64,000 bases of DNA from Archegozetes longisetosus (taxonomy: Eukaryota > Arthropoda > Arachnida > Sarcoptiformes > Trhypochthoniidae). Position numbers and translations under genes: made by a program. The notes beneath the pieces were generated by a model. It searched no databases and was not told the origin of the DNA. It worked only from the letters and a program-made list of their open reading frames with translations. How positions within the stretch are numbered: position 1 is the stretch's first letter; each line of letters opens with the position of its first letter. The stretch covers positions 18,507,337-18,571,336 of the forward strand of contig JAEMBT020000009.1 in assembly GCA_018873245.2 (NCBI GenBank), given 5' to 3'. Shown in pieces: positions 24,027-35,001 of the stretch.

Positions 24027-27000
24027 ACTATACATCAGTCAAAAAGAAGTTAGCGATGATAATAGTATTAGAATCAAAATACAGCAAAATTATTGCCAAA
24101 AGTCTTCAATCTCTTCTTCCGTATCAAATATTGAGAATGAGGTTAAAAGAAACAGTTCATCATTTTGTTCGAAAGCTAATATAACATCGCTCGATATCAT
24201 ACCTCAACTGGAGAATTACAGCCAAGAAGAGGCTCACAAAAACATATCGCGACCTCCACTTGAAGTTTTACATCAGCCAAGATCTAGTGATTTACTCGTG
24301 AGTACTCTCACTAAACTTGTATTAACTTGTCTTACGTTCTACTAATTATGTTCCCAATAATGATCTAAAGCGATGGCTCGAGAAACCAAATCCACAAATG
24401 TTCCAAAATGAGGACAATCAACATTTCGAACACAGATTTGGTTGGATTACTGGAGTATATGTGAGTTTGTTAAGTTTAATTAAAACATTGAAAATGACAT
24501 ACAAATGACATACTATACTTGCTTTTATTTCTGTATTTACCTTAAAGTTTATATATATTTTTGTACATTCAAATTGTTCAAAAGGTTCCAACTTTTATGA
24601 ACTTATTAGGGGCTGTCGTTTACTTAAGAATGGGTTGGGTCACAGGACAGGCAGGAATCAGTATGAAATTAAGATCAAATAAATTTGATTTTTAATTCAC
24701 TTTTCAAATATGCAAATATTTGTTGTGTTTAAGTTCTGTCTATACTTCAAATACTTATTGGTTTTGTCATACTATCGGTGACGGTGCTTTCAATGACTGC
24801 AATTTGTACCAATGGTCAGGTTGGGTCAGGAGGCTTTTACTTCATGATATCAAGAAGTTTGGGCCCAGAAACTGGTACTATGTTTGGCGTTATGTATTTT
24901 CTAACTAATGCAATAATGGTAGCCTTCAATATCGTTGGCATATGTGAAGAAGTGGCTCACATTTTGCAGGTTTATCTAGCTTCCATACCTTGTTTTCTTG
25001 AAATGTCTGTTTTAAGCATCTAATCTTTTGCTGATGTAATTTATATTGAAAGATTCATGATTTAGGAATAATTGAATATCCAACGGGATTCAATGACCAG
25101 AGACTTGTGGGAGCAGTTTGTCTTATTTTAGTTGCCATAATTCCGTTTATTAGCCTTGATTTTGAAGCTAAAGTAAGATATGATAACTTTTATGCTGCAA
25201 ATCTATTTTAGATGTTTTAAATTACTTTTCAGACTCAGTGGTTACTTTTTGCAATAGTTATCCTATCGTTAGTTGACTATTTTGTTGGAACTTTTATCCC
25301 TCCGAACAGTAGTCAGAAAGTTCGAGGATTTGTTGGTTGGGATATATCTGTATTTACTGAAAATCTACTACCAGAATGGAGTGACGAAAACTTTTTTACT
25401 GTATTCGCTGTTTATGTTTCGTCAATTGCTGGAGACTTCACGGGAGCGACCATGTCTTCAACCTTGAAAGACGCCAGTATTGCTATACCTAAAGGAACAA
25501 TTCTTGCCGTGGCCACGTCATCATCTGTATACATCTTGTTGATAGTATTTCTGGGCTCTACAGTTGTCAGACATGCCTCTGGCAATGATGATGATTTAAA
25601 ACTGAATAATTTTACGTGTCATCAAAAATGTGGTGACTATGGACTAATCAACGATTATAATACGATTTCGTTGTCGTCTGCTTTAACGCACACAGGCTTA
25701 AAAGTCGAGCCTTTAATTACTGCTGGACTCTTCGCACAAACCATCTCGTCGGCAATGTGCGCATATATCGCTGCGCCTCAAATATTTCAGGTGTTTTATA
25801 CGATTCAATTGATCAGTTATATTTGAATGATTTGAAAAATGAAGTCATTTTTTCTTAAAAGGCATTAGCATCTGATGGAGTTCTTCCTTACATCGGATTT
25901 TTTGCCAAAGGATATGGGAAAATGAATGAACCGCGAAGAGGATATATTTTAACATTCTTCATAGCCATAGGTCTCAAACGGATTAATTTAATGTCTTAAA
26001 TCGTAAATCATAAATCAATAGAATTTGTTTGTTCTGAATTAGGCTTCATCGCCATCTCAGACTTTAATCTAATCGCAGCCGTTATTTCCAACTGTTATCT
26101 TGCTTCGTGGTGTCTTTTAAATATTTCTTGCTTTCACGCGGACTACGTGTGCGCGCCATCATTTCGCCCAAGTTTCAAATGGTTTAATAAGTGGATTAGG
26201 TTTGAATTACATTTAATCAGACTAACAAGTTTTAATTATTTTTATGCAATTATTTAATTACTCTTGTTTCAGTCTTTTGTTTGGGATAATTTGTTTTGGT
26301 CTAATGTTTTGTTTCGATTGGATCAGTGCTTTGGCTTTGTTAAGTCTCATGACAATTATATGGCTTTATATCTATTATCATAAACCAGGTAAGAAAGAGT
26401 TAGAATAAGGTATGAGCCAACGCTCAATTTAAGGAATGGCTCTAAGTTTAACTACAAATAACTAAATTGATTGAGATCTTACAAAATGAGCTTATATTGA
26501 AGTGAATAATTGAAATTGTAATCATCTAAATGAATATAGATGTGAACTGGGGCCCAACAACAAATTCTCAATTTTTTAAAACTGCTTTATCGATAACAAA
26601 CAAACTTAATTTGACATCAGATCACGTGAAGAATTATCGTCCGTCAATACTTCTGCTAGCAGGAAAGCCAACCGATAGCATGGATTTGATATATCTAGCC
26701 AACAAATTGACAAAAAATGTCGGTTTACTCATTGTAGCGGATATTAGAAGATGTTACTTGTCATACAAATATCGCACTGAATCAGTGGAAAATTGGAACA
26801 ATTTACTTAATAAAGATAACATCAAATGTTTTTACACAATGATCGAAGCCAAATCGTACAGCGAAGGAGCCTATATGTTGATTCAGGTTTGAATTGCTGA
26901 AAAATCTGAACTGAATTTTACAAATAAACTAAAATCTAAATGATTGGTTCGAATTTTCATAATAGTGTTCGGGTCTGGGAAAACTCAAACCAAATATTTT

Positions 27001-29785
27001 AATGATGGGGTTTAAGGAAAAGTGGCAAACATGCGATACTCAACAACTAGTTGATTATTTCAACATAATTCAGTTAGTTTAATGTTATTGCTTCTATCAT
27101 TACTTTTTAATAATACTTTAAACGAATAGTTTATCAATTTATGGCGATCTTATTCTTACTTATCTCTGTTGCCATTGAAATGATTGATTATTGTAATAAT
27201 ATTTATGATGATTGCAGTTTTGCTCTTCAAATGCATCAGTCATTAGTTATTTATCGATCGAATGAAAAGCAATCTCACATTCAGTCAATAAATAATGGGT
27301 TCGATTTAAATGAATACATATCTAATGTGAGCCAATGTAGAGAAAGTTCGTCAAACGCTGAGTGTGACGGTCACGTTTTCCAACCTTCAGTTGTTGCTTC
27401 CGAACCGTTGCCGCCATCCGATCAAACATTTTCAAATTCAAAAAATCTTAATAAAAAGCCATATATTGACATTTGGTGGCTTTACGATGACGGAGGGCTC
27501 ACTGTCCTGTTGGCGTATATTTTATCCGAAAGAAATCAGTGGAAAAAATGCAAATTAAGAGTTTTCACAATTGCAGATAAAGCAAATAAAGCCAACGCCT
27601 TACAACAAAAGTAAGACTATGACTATGGCTTTATTGAATCTTTTTTCAATTGATCTAAATTGATGTTTCAAGTTTATCCAACTTGTTGATTAAATTCCGA
27701 ATTCCCTACTCGGATGTGACCGTCTTCAGCAACTTAGGAGATCCTCACGTTCAAAGGTATTGTTGATGAAAGGCATAAATACCTGATATCTATTTAATCT
27801 TAAAATGCATTATTCCTTAATGGTTGTGATAATACTGCTTTTGAATCGTTGCTAAACTTTGACAGCATTGAAAAATTCAATAAGATTACCAATAAATGGT
27901 CTATCGATCGAAATGACCAGATTTTCAAAGATAAGCCACAATTGAAAATATTGCAAACAGATTTCGACAGATTTAACAAAAAAGTAAATTATTTAAGTTG
28001 TTGCTTAAACTTTTGACGATTTAATTTGAAAAATTACAATATATTCAATTTAACTCATTCCGCAGACTATGAAATACATTCGACTGAGAGAACTATTATT
28101 ACAGCATTCATCCAATACATCACTTATTGTAATGTAAGCTTAAATATATTTGTTGCCAGAAATCCGTATTCAAATAATTAATTAAGATTTATTGCACTGT
28201 TACTATGTTATATGTTATTATGAAAACAGTTTAAATATATGTTTGCCTAAGTTCTCAATATTATTCGGGCCACCGATTACCGGTTTTAGCCGATCCTAAC
28301 TGATAAAATGCTCCAGACTTAGTGATAAAACGGTAGGGATCAGCTTCGTAGAAGTCACTTTAGTCGAAAAGATTAATTTCTCTGTCTTACTATTCTGAGT
28401 TTCGATTTTAGAAACTCTTTCCTATTCTTCAAAGTCAATATAGAGAGCTCGAGTTCTAAGAAATTAAGTTTGAAGTGCACATTTCATGTTCTAAATAAAA
28501 AGTATTTCATTATGGATATAATAAATTCTGAAAGTTTATCAAACAACGATATGCTGTAAATGGCAGTTGTTAAGCCAGATTATTAAATATAAAAACTAAA
28601 AATTGAACTATTCAAAAAGTATAGTTAAATATTTCTTATAACTCTACTAATAAGTTTTTATTTTTTAAATTCCAAAACTGAGTTCAAAGTTTAAAATTAA
28701 TGGAAATGAATCTAAAAACCTAGTATTTAATCATAAGCTTTTAGTTTTATGACTTTCTGTTGACTATTGATGCTTAAGCTTTTATCTAAATCACTATTAA
28801 ATTTAGAATTTTGCGCAGGTAGATATGAATGAATGAAAGAAAACCTGAGTTCTAGGGATGTGAAAACCAGTTGTAAATTTGATTTTGACCTATCTCGGCA
28901 AAACTGACTGGTTAAAAACTGGTTAAAATGACACTCTGCTAAACTGACTTCTGCGAAACAGATACCAATCGGTTAAAACGGCTGGCATAACATGTAATCA
29001 GAAAAATGAGCTTATTTTTATGGAAGTTTCAGTTGTCCTAGAAAGATGTAAAATTGTTTTAAAAGAAATTAACTTTAATATTTTCTGTATTTTGTAAATA
29101 ATTACAAAATTTTAAGTTAGTTTTCATACAAGGAATGGTGAACAATTGAAATCTTAAACTAAATTTATAGATCGCTAATCTTTTAACTCCGATTTTAGCG
29201 AAATTTTAGCGTTCGTCAAATTTAAGATTTAAAGAGTGAATTTGGGTTAAAATAATTAGTCCTATTTTAACAGTCGAACCAGAAAATTGATTTGAGTTGA
29301 TCCGGTGGCCCTAATTATTAATCAATTGAATGGATTGGATAGAGTTGACGAAAGCTTCATTTAAACTATGAATTGCAAATCATATAATTATAAGCGTGAG
29401 CTATATTTGCTTATCGATTATTGTGATTAGACTCATTTTTAGGATTCATATCGTTCACACTTATAATCAGTTTATCAGTTTGAATAATAGTGTGGTCAAA
29501 GTTACCCAATCCATATAATCCATATAATCCATATGGTTGACGAGATCATTGCAAATACTTCCTTATAGTTTAATGGTTTAATCAAGTTTTTATTTTCAAT
29601 GAATTGCTTTTTCTAATCATTTCATTTTGATGTTTTTACCGATAAGGACATCACCGATACCGCAGAAAAATATATGTCCGGCACCTCTTTACATGTCATG
29701 GTTAGAACTGCTTTCATCGGAAATGCCTCCTTTTCTTTTTATTCGTGGGAATCAAACTCATGTGCTAACTTTTTACAATCAGTAG
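24019..29785 (+). CDS. SLC12 cation-chloride cotransporter, NKCC/NCC branch, with altered ion-site residues
   Basis: Model, 16 coding exons, 998 aa: 24019..24297, 24371..24460, 24585..24660, 24734..24969, 25053..25172, 25233..25790, 25862..25970, 26043..26199, 26273..26388, 26540..26886, 26966..27072, 27218..27610, 27673..27756, 27866..27983, 28066..28133, 29647..29785. Every junction keeps phase and the length is normal for the family. This plasma-membrane protein should carry Na+ and Cl- (with or without K+). Seen: an N-terminal Ser/Thr-rich tail with [13 protein letters not shown] near residues 55-67, resembling the regulatory phospho-Thr region; TM1 from residue 124; a glycosylatable Cys-bearing loop ([13 protein letters not shown]) before TM8; [19 protein letters not shown]; and the C-terminal domain ending in [16 protein letters not shown]. 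That ending is diagnostic of the Na-dependent branch, not KCCs. Odd: the TM6 consensus GANxSGDL reads GATMSSTL, and several K+-site positions differ (see findings). I see no RFx[V/I] kinase-docking motif in the N-terminus. It may be an orphan NKCC-like paralogue. Confidence 0.93.
28267..29311. mobile_element. Degraded TIR element (hAT-like ends) in the last SLC12 intron
   Basis: The last SLC12 intron (about 1.5 kb) is much longer than the others. It holds a 1,045-bp stretch with inverted ends: GGGCCACCGAT at the left and the reverse complement GGGCCACCGGAT at the right. The flanks are AT-rich (ATTATT on both sides, slightly offset), so the target duplication is unclear. No transposase frame is seen. 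hAT affiliation is a guess from the GGGCC-type end. Confidence 0.4.
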
Positions 29786-29906
29786 TACTTTAGATATAGT
29801 ATTAGAGTTTAGTTTAATCTTGTTTTGTTAGTCAAACTCAGTTATATTGAATAGTTTGCTGAAAAAACAAAGCTCAATGTTTTCAATTGAATTCATGTAA
29901 ACAGAC

Positions 29907-29912
29907 AATAAA
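29907..29912 (+). terminator. Poly(A) signal of the SLC12 gene
   Basis: AATAAA about 120 bases after the stop at 29785. Plausible position in an AT-rich 3' UTR. Confidence 0.45.
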
Positions 29913-32626
29913 TAGTTAATTATTAAAAATCAATCAAATGTTGTATAAATAACTATTAAATAAGTTTACAAATAAGAGAAATCAGTTTGTATTTCTAATT
30001 AGTCAACACATCTGTTACTGGTTTACCTAAATCTCGGGTCCGTAAAATTTGAATGACTCGGATGACCGAGTTAGAAAATTCAATTAAATATCTGATTGTA
30101 GCACACTAGGCGAACAAAACTCACGAGACTTGCGAACAAGCCGTTTCATGTTAAGATTCCATTTTAAGGTGACGATCAAATTTTCAATAAAATTGAAGGT
30201 TAGACAAAATTGATCAAACTATACAAGGCTACGATAAACCCACAGGTGTGAAGTATTTGAAGTTTTCAAAATAACTGTTCAATAAATTAAAGCCAACGAC
30301 AGAATATTTTAGATATTAGACGATCAAAGGGGTGAGAGTTAACACGAACTAACTTTATTTGAAGTAATTTTGTGCATCTAGATTACTCTGAAAATACATA
30401 TATAATGCAAGTTGTCCAAAGCGAACTAATTTATCAGTGGAAAGTGCAATATTTGAAAAATTTGTAGCCCATTTTACTCATGTTCATAATTGCATTATAT
30501 TTAGTATAAAAGACAAAATTGAAGCTGAATTGTTTCATTTGAGACTGTGTACATTAAGAAAACAATGATATAGTTACGGTTTATTATTATAAAGTAATGG
30601 CTATACTACTTGTGTGTCGATAAATTATATTATTATGTTTGTTGGTATGGAGCACAGTTTGATGTGCTGCTGCTTCAAAACGTGGAGAAGGCGGGTATAA
30701 ATTCATGTCAAACAGATTTAGAATTGTTGCGCATAGATAGAAAAGTGGCGCAACCCATAAAACCTATCATTTCGAGTCATAGTTAAATAGGTATAATTGC
30801 TGTCTAAGTACGCACAGCAATTATTTGCTTTTTATAGTGAATCGGATCGTCTGCGATGGTGCTGGATACGTCACTGTTTGTCGCACAAGTACAAGTTGTG
30901 TGATATGGTGTGAATTTGTGCATTTTTCACTTTAAAGTTTGTTTTGTGTGTTTATTTCATCTAAACTGCATTTCATTCAATTTGGACGAAGTAATAAAAA
31001 GTATAAACAGAGTCACAAATCGATTATATTCAGATTCAAACTCAAATTGAAACGTAAGTCAATCAACTTTTATTAAAGATATGGTTCAAACTATTTTTTA
31101 GATGTCTTTAAGGATGTAAATGAAAACTTGAAAGTTACACAGAGTTATATATTGTGAAGTTTGATTTTAGAAATTTTTTAGATACAATATTTGGCAGCAT
31201 GTTTCATGCCGTTATGTTATGTTTAATGCCGTTTTAATTTGATATACTTTATGTCAAATAAATGTCAGTGCTTTTGCTTTCATGTTAAGCCTTTTTCAGA
31301 AGCATTTTAAGCTACTGATTCAACCTGATCGGTAACCTTTCACACGTTATTCATTTGGAATGGGTTTAAACAGTTCAGTTTGGACAGTTCAGTTTGGACA
31401 GTTCAGTTTGGACAGTTCAGTTTGGACAATTGATTTTAAAATGCTTTTGCTCTAGTCTCGTACTAATATTTCAAAATGAATTGATTTGTGATTAATTGTA
31501 TATTTTAATGACAACAATTAATTGCCTATTTTTAAGTGAGTCAACGCTAAACTATTGAGCACAACGAGATATATCTCAGATTAATAATTGCACCAATTAT
31601 TAAATCAATTTGACGATAGTTTGTACTGCACTAAAGTAAGATTAAGCAATAAGTAAAAGTTGCGCCCAATTTGCATTAGGACTAAAACAACTGCATTACT
31701 GCTATTTAGCATAAAACTAGTGTTGATTTGCTTTATCGAAAATAAGATAGAAAAAAAAGCAAACCAAAATATGTGAAGCAAACGCATACTTTTAAAAATT
31801 AGAGACTGCATTCTAAATAATTTCAAATCATTGTACTGATACACTTTTTAGACCACACCCCTTAAGCGTGTGCCTCAACAATTTCAATGCCTTCCACTCA
31901 CTTGTATTTGAGATATTGATTCAATACTGAGTTTTAACTTATTTGTACAATTTAGTTATTTTTAGCTTTAGCTAAAATTTGATTAGTCAAACTCAATAAA
32001 ACATTTGAGAAATTATTTTTTGATCGACTTTTTTAGATTTAACTTGAAGTATATTTCGATTTATTAACACATAAGTACAGTAATGTGTAGCATATAGTTT
32101 GGGATAGTATCTTGAGGTTTAATACTGAAATTAGTCGGAAAAAACCGAAACATTAATAGCGGTCAAGTTTACAAAAGTCTATCTATAAACAGTCTGTCTG
32201 TCTATAACTACCTTTTGCTTCACTTTTATTTCGAAATAAGCGTCTGTTTCAGTGTTTTCATTAATAATAAATTTAGCTTAAAAATAAAGTTCATAACGTT
32301 TTTTTGAAAAAGAATAAGTTGATTCGTAAACATTTAATTGAAATTGTGGCAAACGGGGAACAGAAAAACAAGTTGTAAACTACTGACGATTACATTTATT
32401 TTGAATTATTTTTTGCTGTGAAAATATAAACCTTATATTACGTTGCTATGAACCGAATAATACAATTTGCATTTATATTTTAGCATAGGTTGTATTGAAT
32501 TTTTAGCATTGCATATATGAGACACTTTATATCTGAATGTTTGAATAGGTATTTCAATAGCTTGTTGTGGAAAACAGAAGTAACTCATCAAACTATCAGA
32601 TATAAGACAACTGTCGCTCAATCATA
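29913..32626. other. Intergenic region with possible promoter and leader exon of the zinc-finger gene
   Basis: A locally GC-richer stretch, about 30655-31000, contains GGGTATAAATTC (near 30690) and CCATAAAACC (near 30757). It is followed by a strong donor at 31054 (GAAAC|GTAAGT). It could be the promoter and untranslated first exon of the gene starting at 32627, with an acceptor such as GTGGAAAACAG near 32578. A short hairpin (AATTGCTGT ... ACAGCAATT, about 30793-30820) lies in it. All of this is inference; no coding sequence is seen. Confidence 0.3.
31371..31426. repeat. Tandem 14-bp repeat, four copies
   Basis: Four perfect copies of CAGTTCAGTTTGGA head to tail. A short minisatellite in the spacer before the zinc-finger gene. 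Confidence 0.9.
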
Positions 32627-35000
32627 ATGAATGACTTAAACATTAAGTTCTCATCTCTAACTCTTCACGAACTGCATCAGTACATTTTGAACTTAGAGTC
32701 TGAGAATAAGAAACTTGTGAATGAGCTGACAATTTCATCGAATCTAATTTACGTTTTGGAAAAAATAGCCCAAAGCTGCCAAACAGGATATTCACTGTTG
32801 AGAAAAATAGAGATCAATAAGAACTGTGATTGTAACGAACACTTGAACGAACAACTGAGAAAATCGCTCAATCATTCCATCCAAGACTCCAATATATGGT
32901 TAGATCAGTACCAGTCAATTAAAAACAGCTTCACAACTGTAACTGATACCGAAAACGAACAAGTAATCGACTTATCGGACGCTGAAGATTCCAGATCCAG
33001 TGCACGAAATTTGGTTAATTTATTTGATCAGAAACAATCAATAAATTTGAAATACAATCCCCGCTCAAAAAACCAACTCATTGATACTCATAGTTCTGGT
33101 TATTGTTGTAAAAGATCTGAAAATGTTTGTTATGAAGCGAAAACTTCATCGCATAATCATGAAAAACTGAACCACATCAATAGATCGTTTGATAGTTTAG
33201 AAAAAGCTTCTGAACAATGTGGCAATAATCCAAAGGAGGACAACAATTACATCATTTACAGAAGTGATCAATGTAACAGTTGGAAAATGAAGCCAAATAT
33301 GGAACAGAATACGTCATCTGGTCCGAAACAAGGTCCTAAGAAGTTAGTGATATATTTTTTACTATTTTTTATAACCTATTTTATAATTTATTAGATGTTT
33401 ATAATTTCGAACTTAGATCTTATTATGAGGTATTGGAATGAAAAGATGTGGTCTCGCTATTTGTTAGTGAACAAAAGACTGAAACTCATTTTTTGCAGGT
33501 TTTCTTAACTGTTTTTTCACTACTTGTGGATTGAAATGAGAGAATCGCAACTTTTAGTGAATGCTTCGTTTGTTATAGCTTTAATGAGTTACGCGCAAAG
33601 GGGTATAACCCTTATGGGCAAAATGACTTTTAAGCTGAGTTTATCGCTACATCGTAATACCTATAAGTATTGATTACTTAAATGTTTTCAGTAAATTCGT
33701 TGAACTATATTTTAGAAGTTACAAATTTTGTAGCGATTAGGGCATATTTTGCGATGTGTCCTCATTCTGTTCAAGAAGTTGTTAATTATTACTGTTCTTA
33801 TTTGTGAGTTAATCAAAAGTGTTTAGTACTAGGTTTGCCAGGTTTTTCCAGACAAAATCCTGAGTAAAAATTGTGAAAGCAAAATCCAAAATATTATATA
33901 AGTTTTGAAGTGCCAGTTTGAGAACTGCGCTCAAAATTATGAGAATGTATTTGTTCGATGTTAAGATTGTCGCTTCAAATTAGACAAAATTGGCTTAGAG
34001 TTAAGTGAAATTTTAAAATGATCGTTAAATGTTAAGCATTGACCTTCAGTCAAAACAAATGATCAAATTGAAGGGTAGCAACTCTATACCGTATACATTA
34101 GTTGAAACTGATGGATTCAAGTTTTCAAAACTGTCATTCAATCTCGATTCGATTCAATTGTATTCGACAATTTTTAATGGAGCTGTATAGCGTATAGCGT
34201 TCTGTATGTATATTTAGTTTTACCAGAGCCCTTTGTTGACAAATTTTGTAGATCATCGATGTGTTGACGCTTTCATAGCATGTCATCATAGAGGAAAACA
34301 GATGTGTTTTGTTGTTTAGACTTTGATATGTTGTCACACTTTACTATATTCTATATTTTTGATGGTTTCAAGTGTCGCAGACATTGATTTTCATATTTAA
34401 TTATAGGAAAGTCGAAGGATTGGATTAGGCCACATTAGATCAGTACTTAGGGCTTGACCGAACTTGTTCCGTAGATATTATAGTAACAAATAAGTTCCAA
34501 GTTATTATCTGATAACGAGTATTTAGCTCATTTTCGAAACATTAACTCAATAAATCAATTTGAATTTTATCACTCACTGCAGGTTTTATGCGAATTCGTA
34601 CGAAAAGAGCCAAAGACAAGGACCAGGAAGACCACCAAACAATGAGCCGCGGGTTCTATCGATTGCCAACTTTGAAACAAACATTTGGCAAATAAGTGAA
34701 CAATTTGGTACAAATGGTTGTTTACCTGTTTTGCAAACCAATAATTCTACTTATGACGACTTAAAGAGAACCAAATATAGTGGTGCTGGAAGATATCGAT
34801 GTCCGTGGCCTGACTGCGGATATACTCCGCACTTCTTACGCGACCTGAGAAGACATATGTCTAAACACACTGGAGATAAGAAACACAAATGTGATTATCC
34901 TGAATGTGATTTCATTACTGTTTGGAAAACAAGTTTATTGCAGCACAGGAGGAAAAAGCACAATTCAACTGACAAGTTTGATACACGGAGCGAAAAATAA
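32627..35000 (+). CDS. Two-finger C2H2 zinc-finger protein with coiled-coil N-terminus
   Basis: Model: join(32627..33342, 34583..35000), 377 aa. Exon 1 ends after two bases of a Lys codon at AAGAA|GTTAGT, and exon 2 begins after CACTCACTGCAG. The N-terminus (residues 10-50) has leucine heptads (LHELHQYILNLESENKKLVN), likely a coiled coil for dimerisation. A long Ser/Asn-rich acidic linker follows. Near residue 252 a GPGRPP segment resembles an AT-hook core. At the C-terminus are two canonical fingers: Cys312, Cys317, His330, His334, then a TGDKKHK linker close to the usual TGEKPY type, and Cys342, Cys347, His360, His365 (C-x4-C-x12-H-x3/4-H). It is probably a nuclear DNA-binding regulator; target and orthologue are unknown. 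The first ATG of the open frame is used. An AATAAA overlaps the stop (34996-35001) and others follow. An extra exon in the 1.2-kb intron is not excluded. Confidence 0.85.
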
Positions 35001-35001
35001 A

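Noticed and set aside
25053-25080. Acceptor TTTAG|GAATAATTG for SLC12 exon 5
   Set aside because: It gives an immediate in-frame stop (GAA TAA). The earlier acceptor GAAAG|ATTCATG keeps phase 0 and an open frame.
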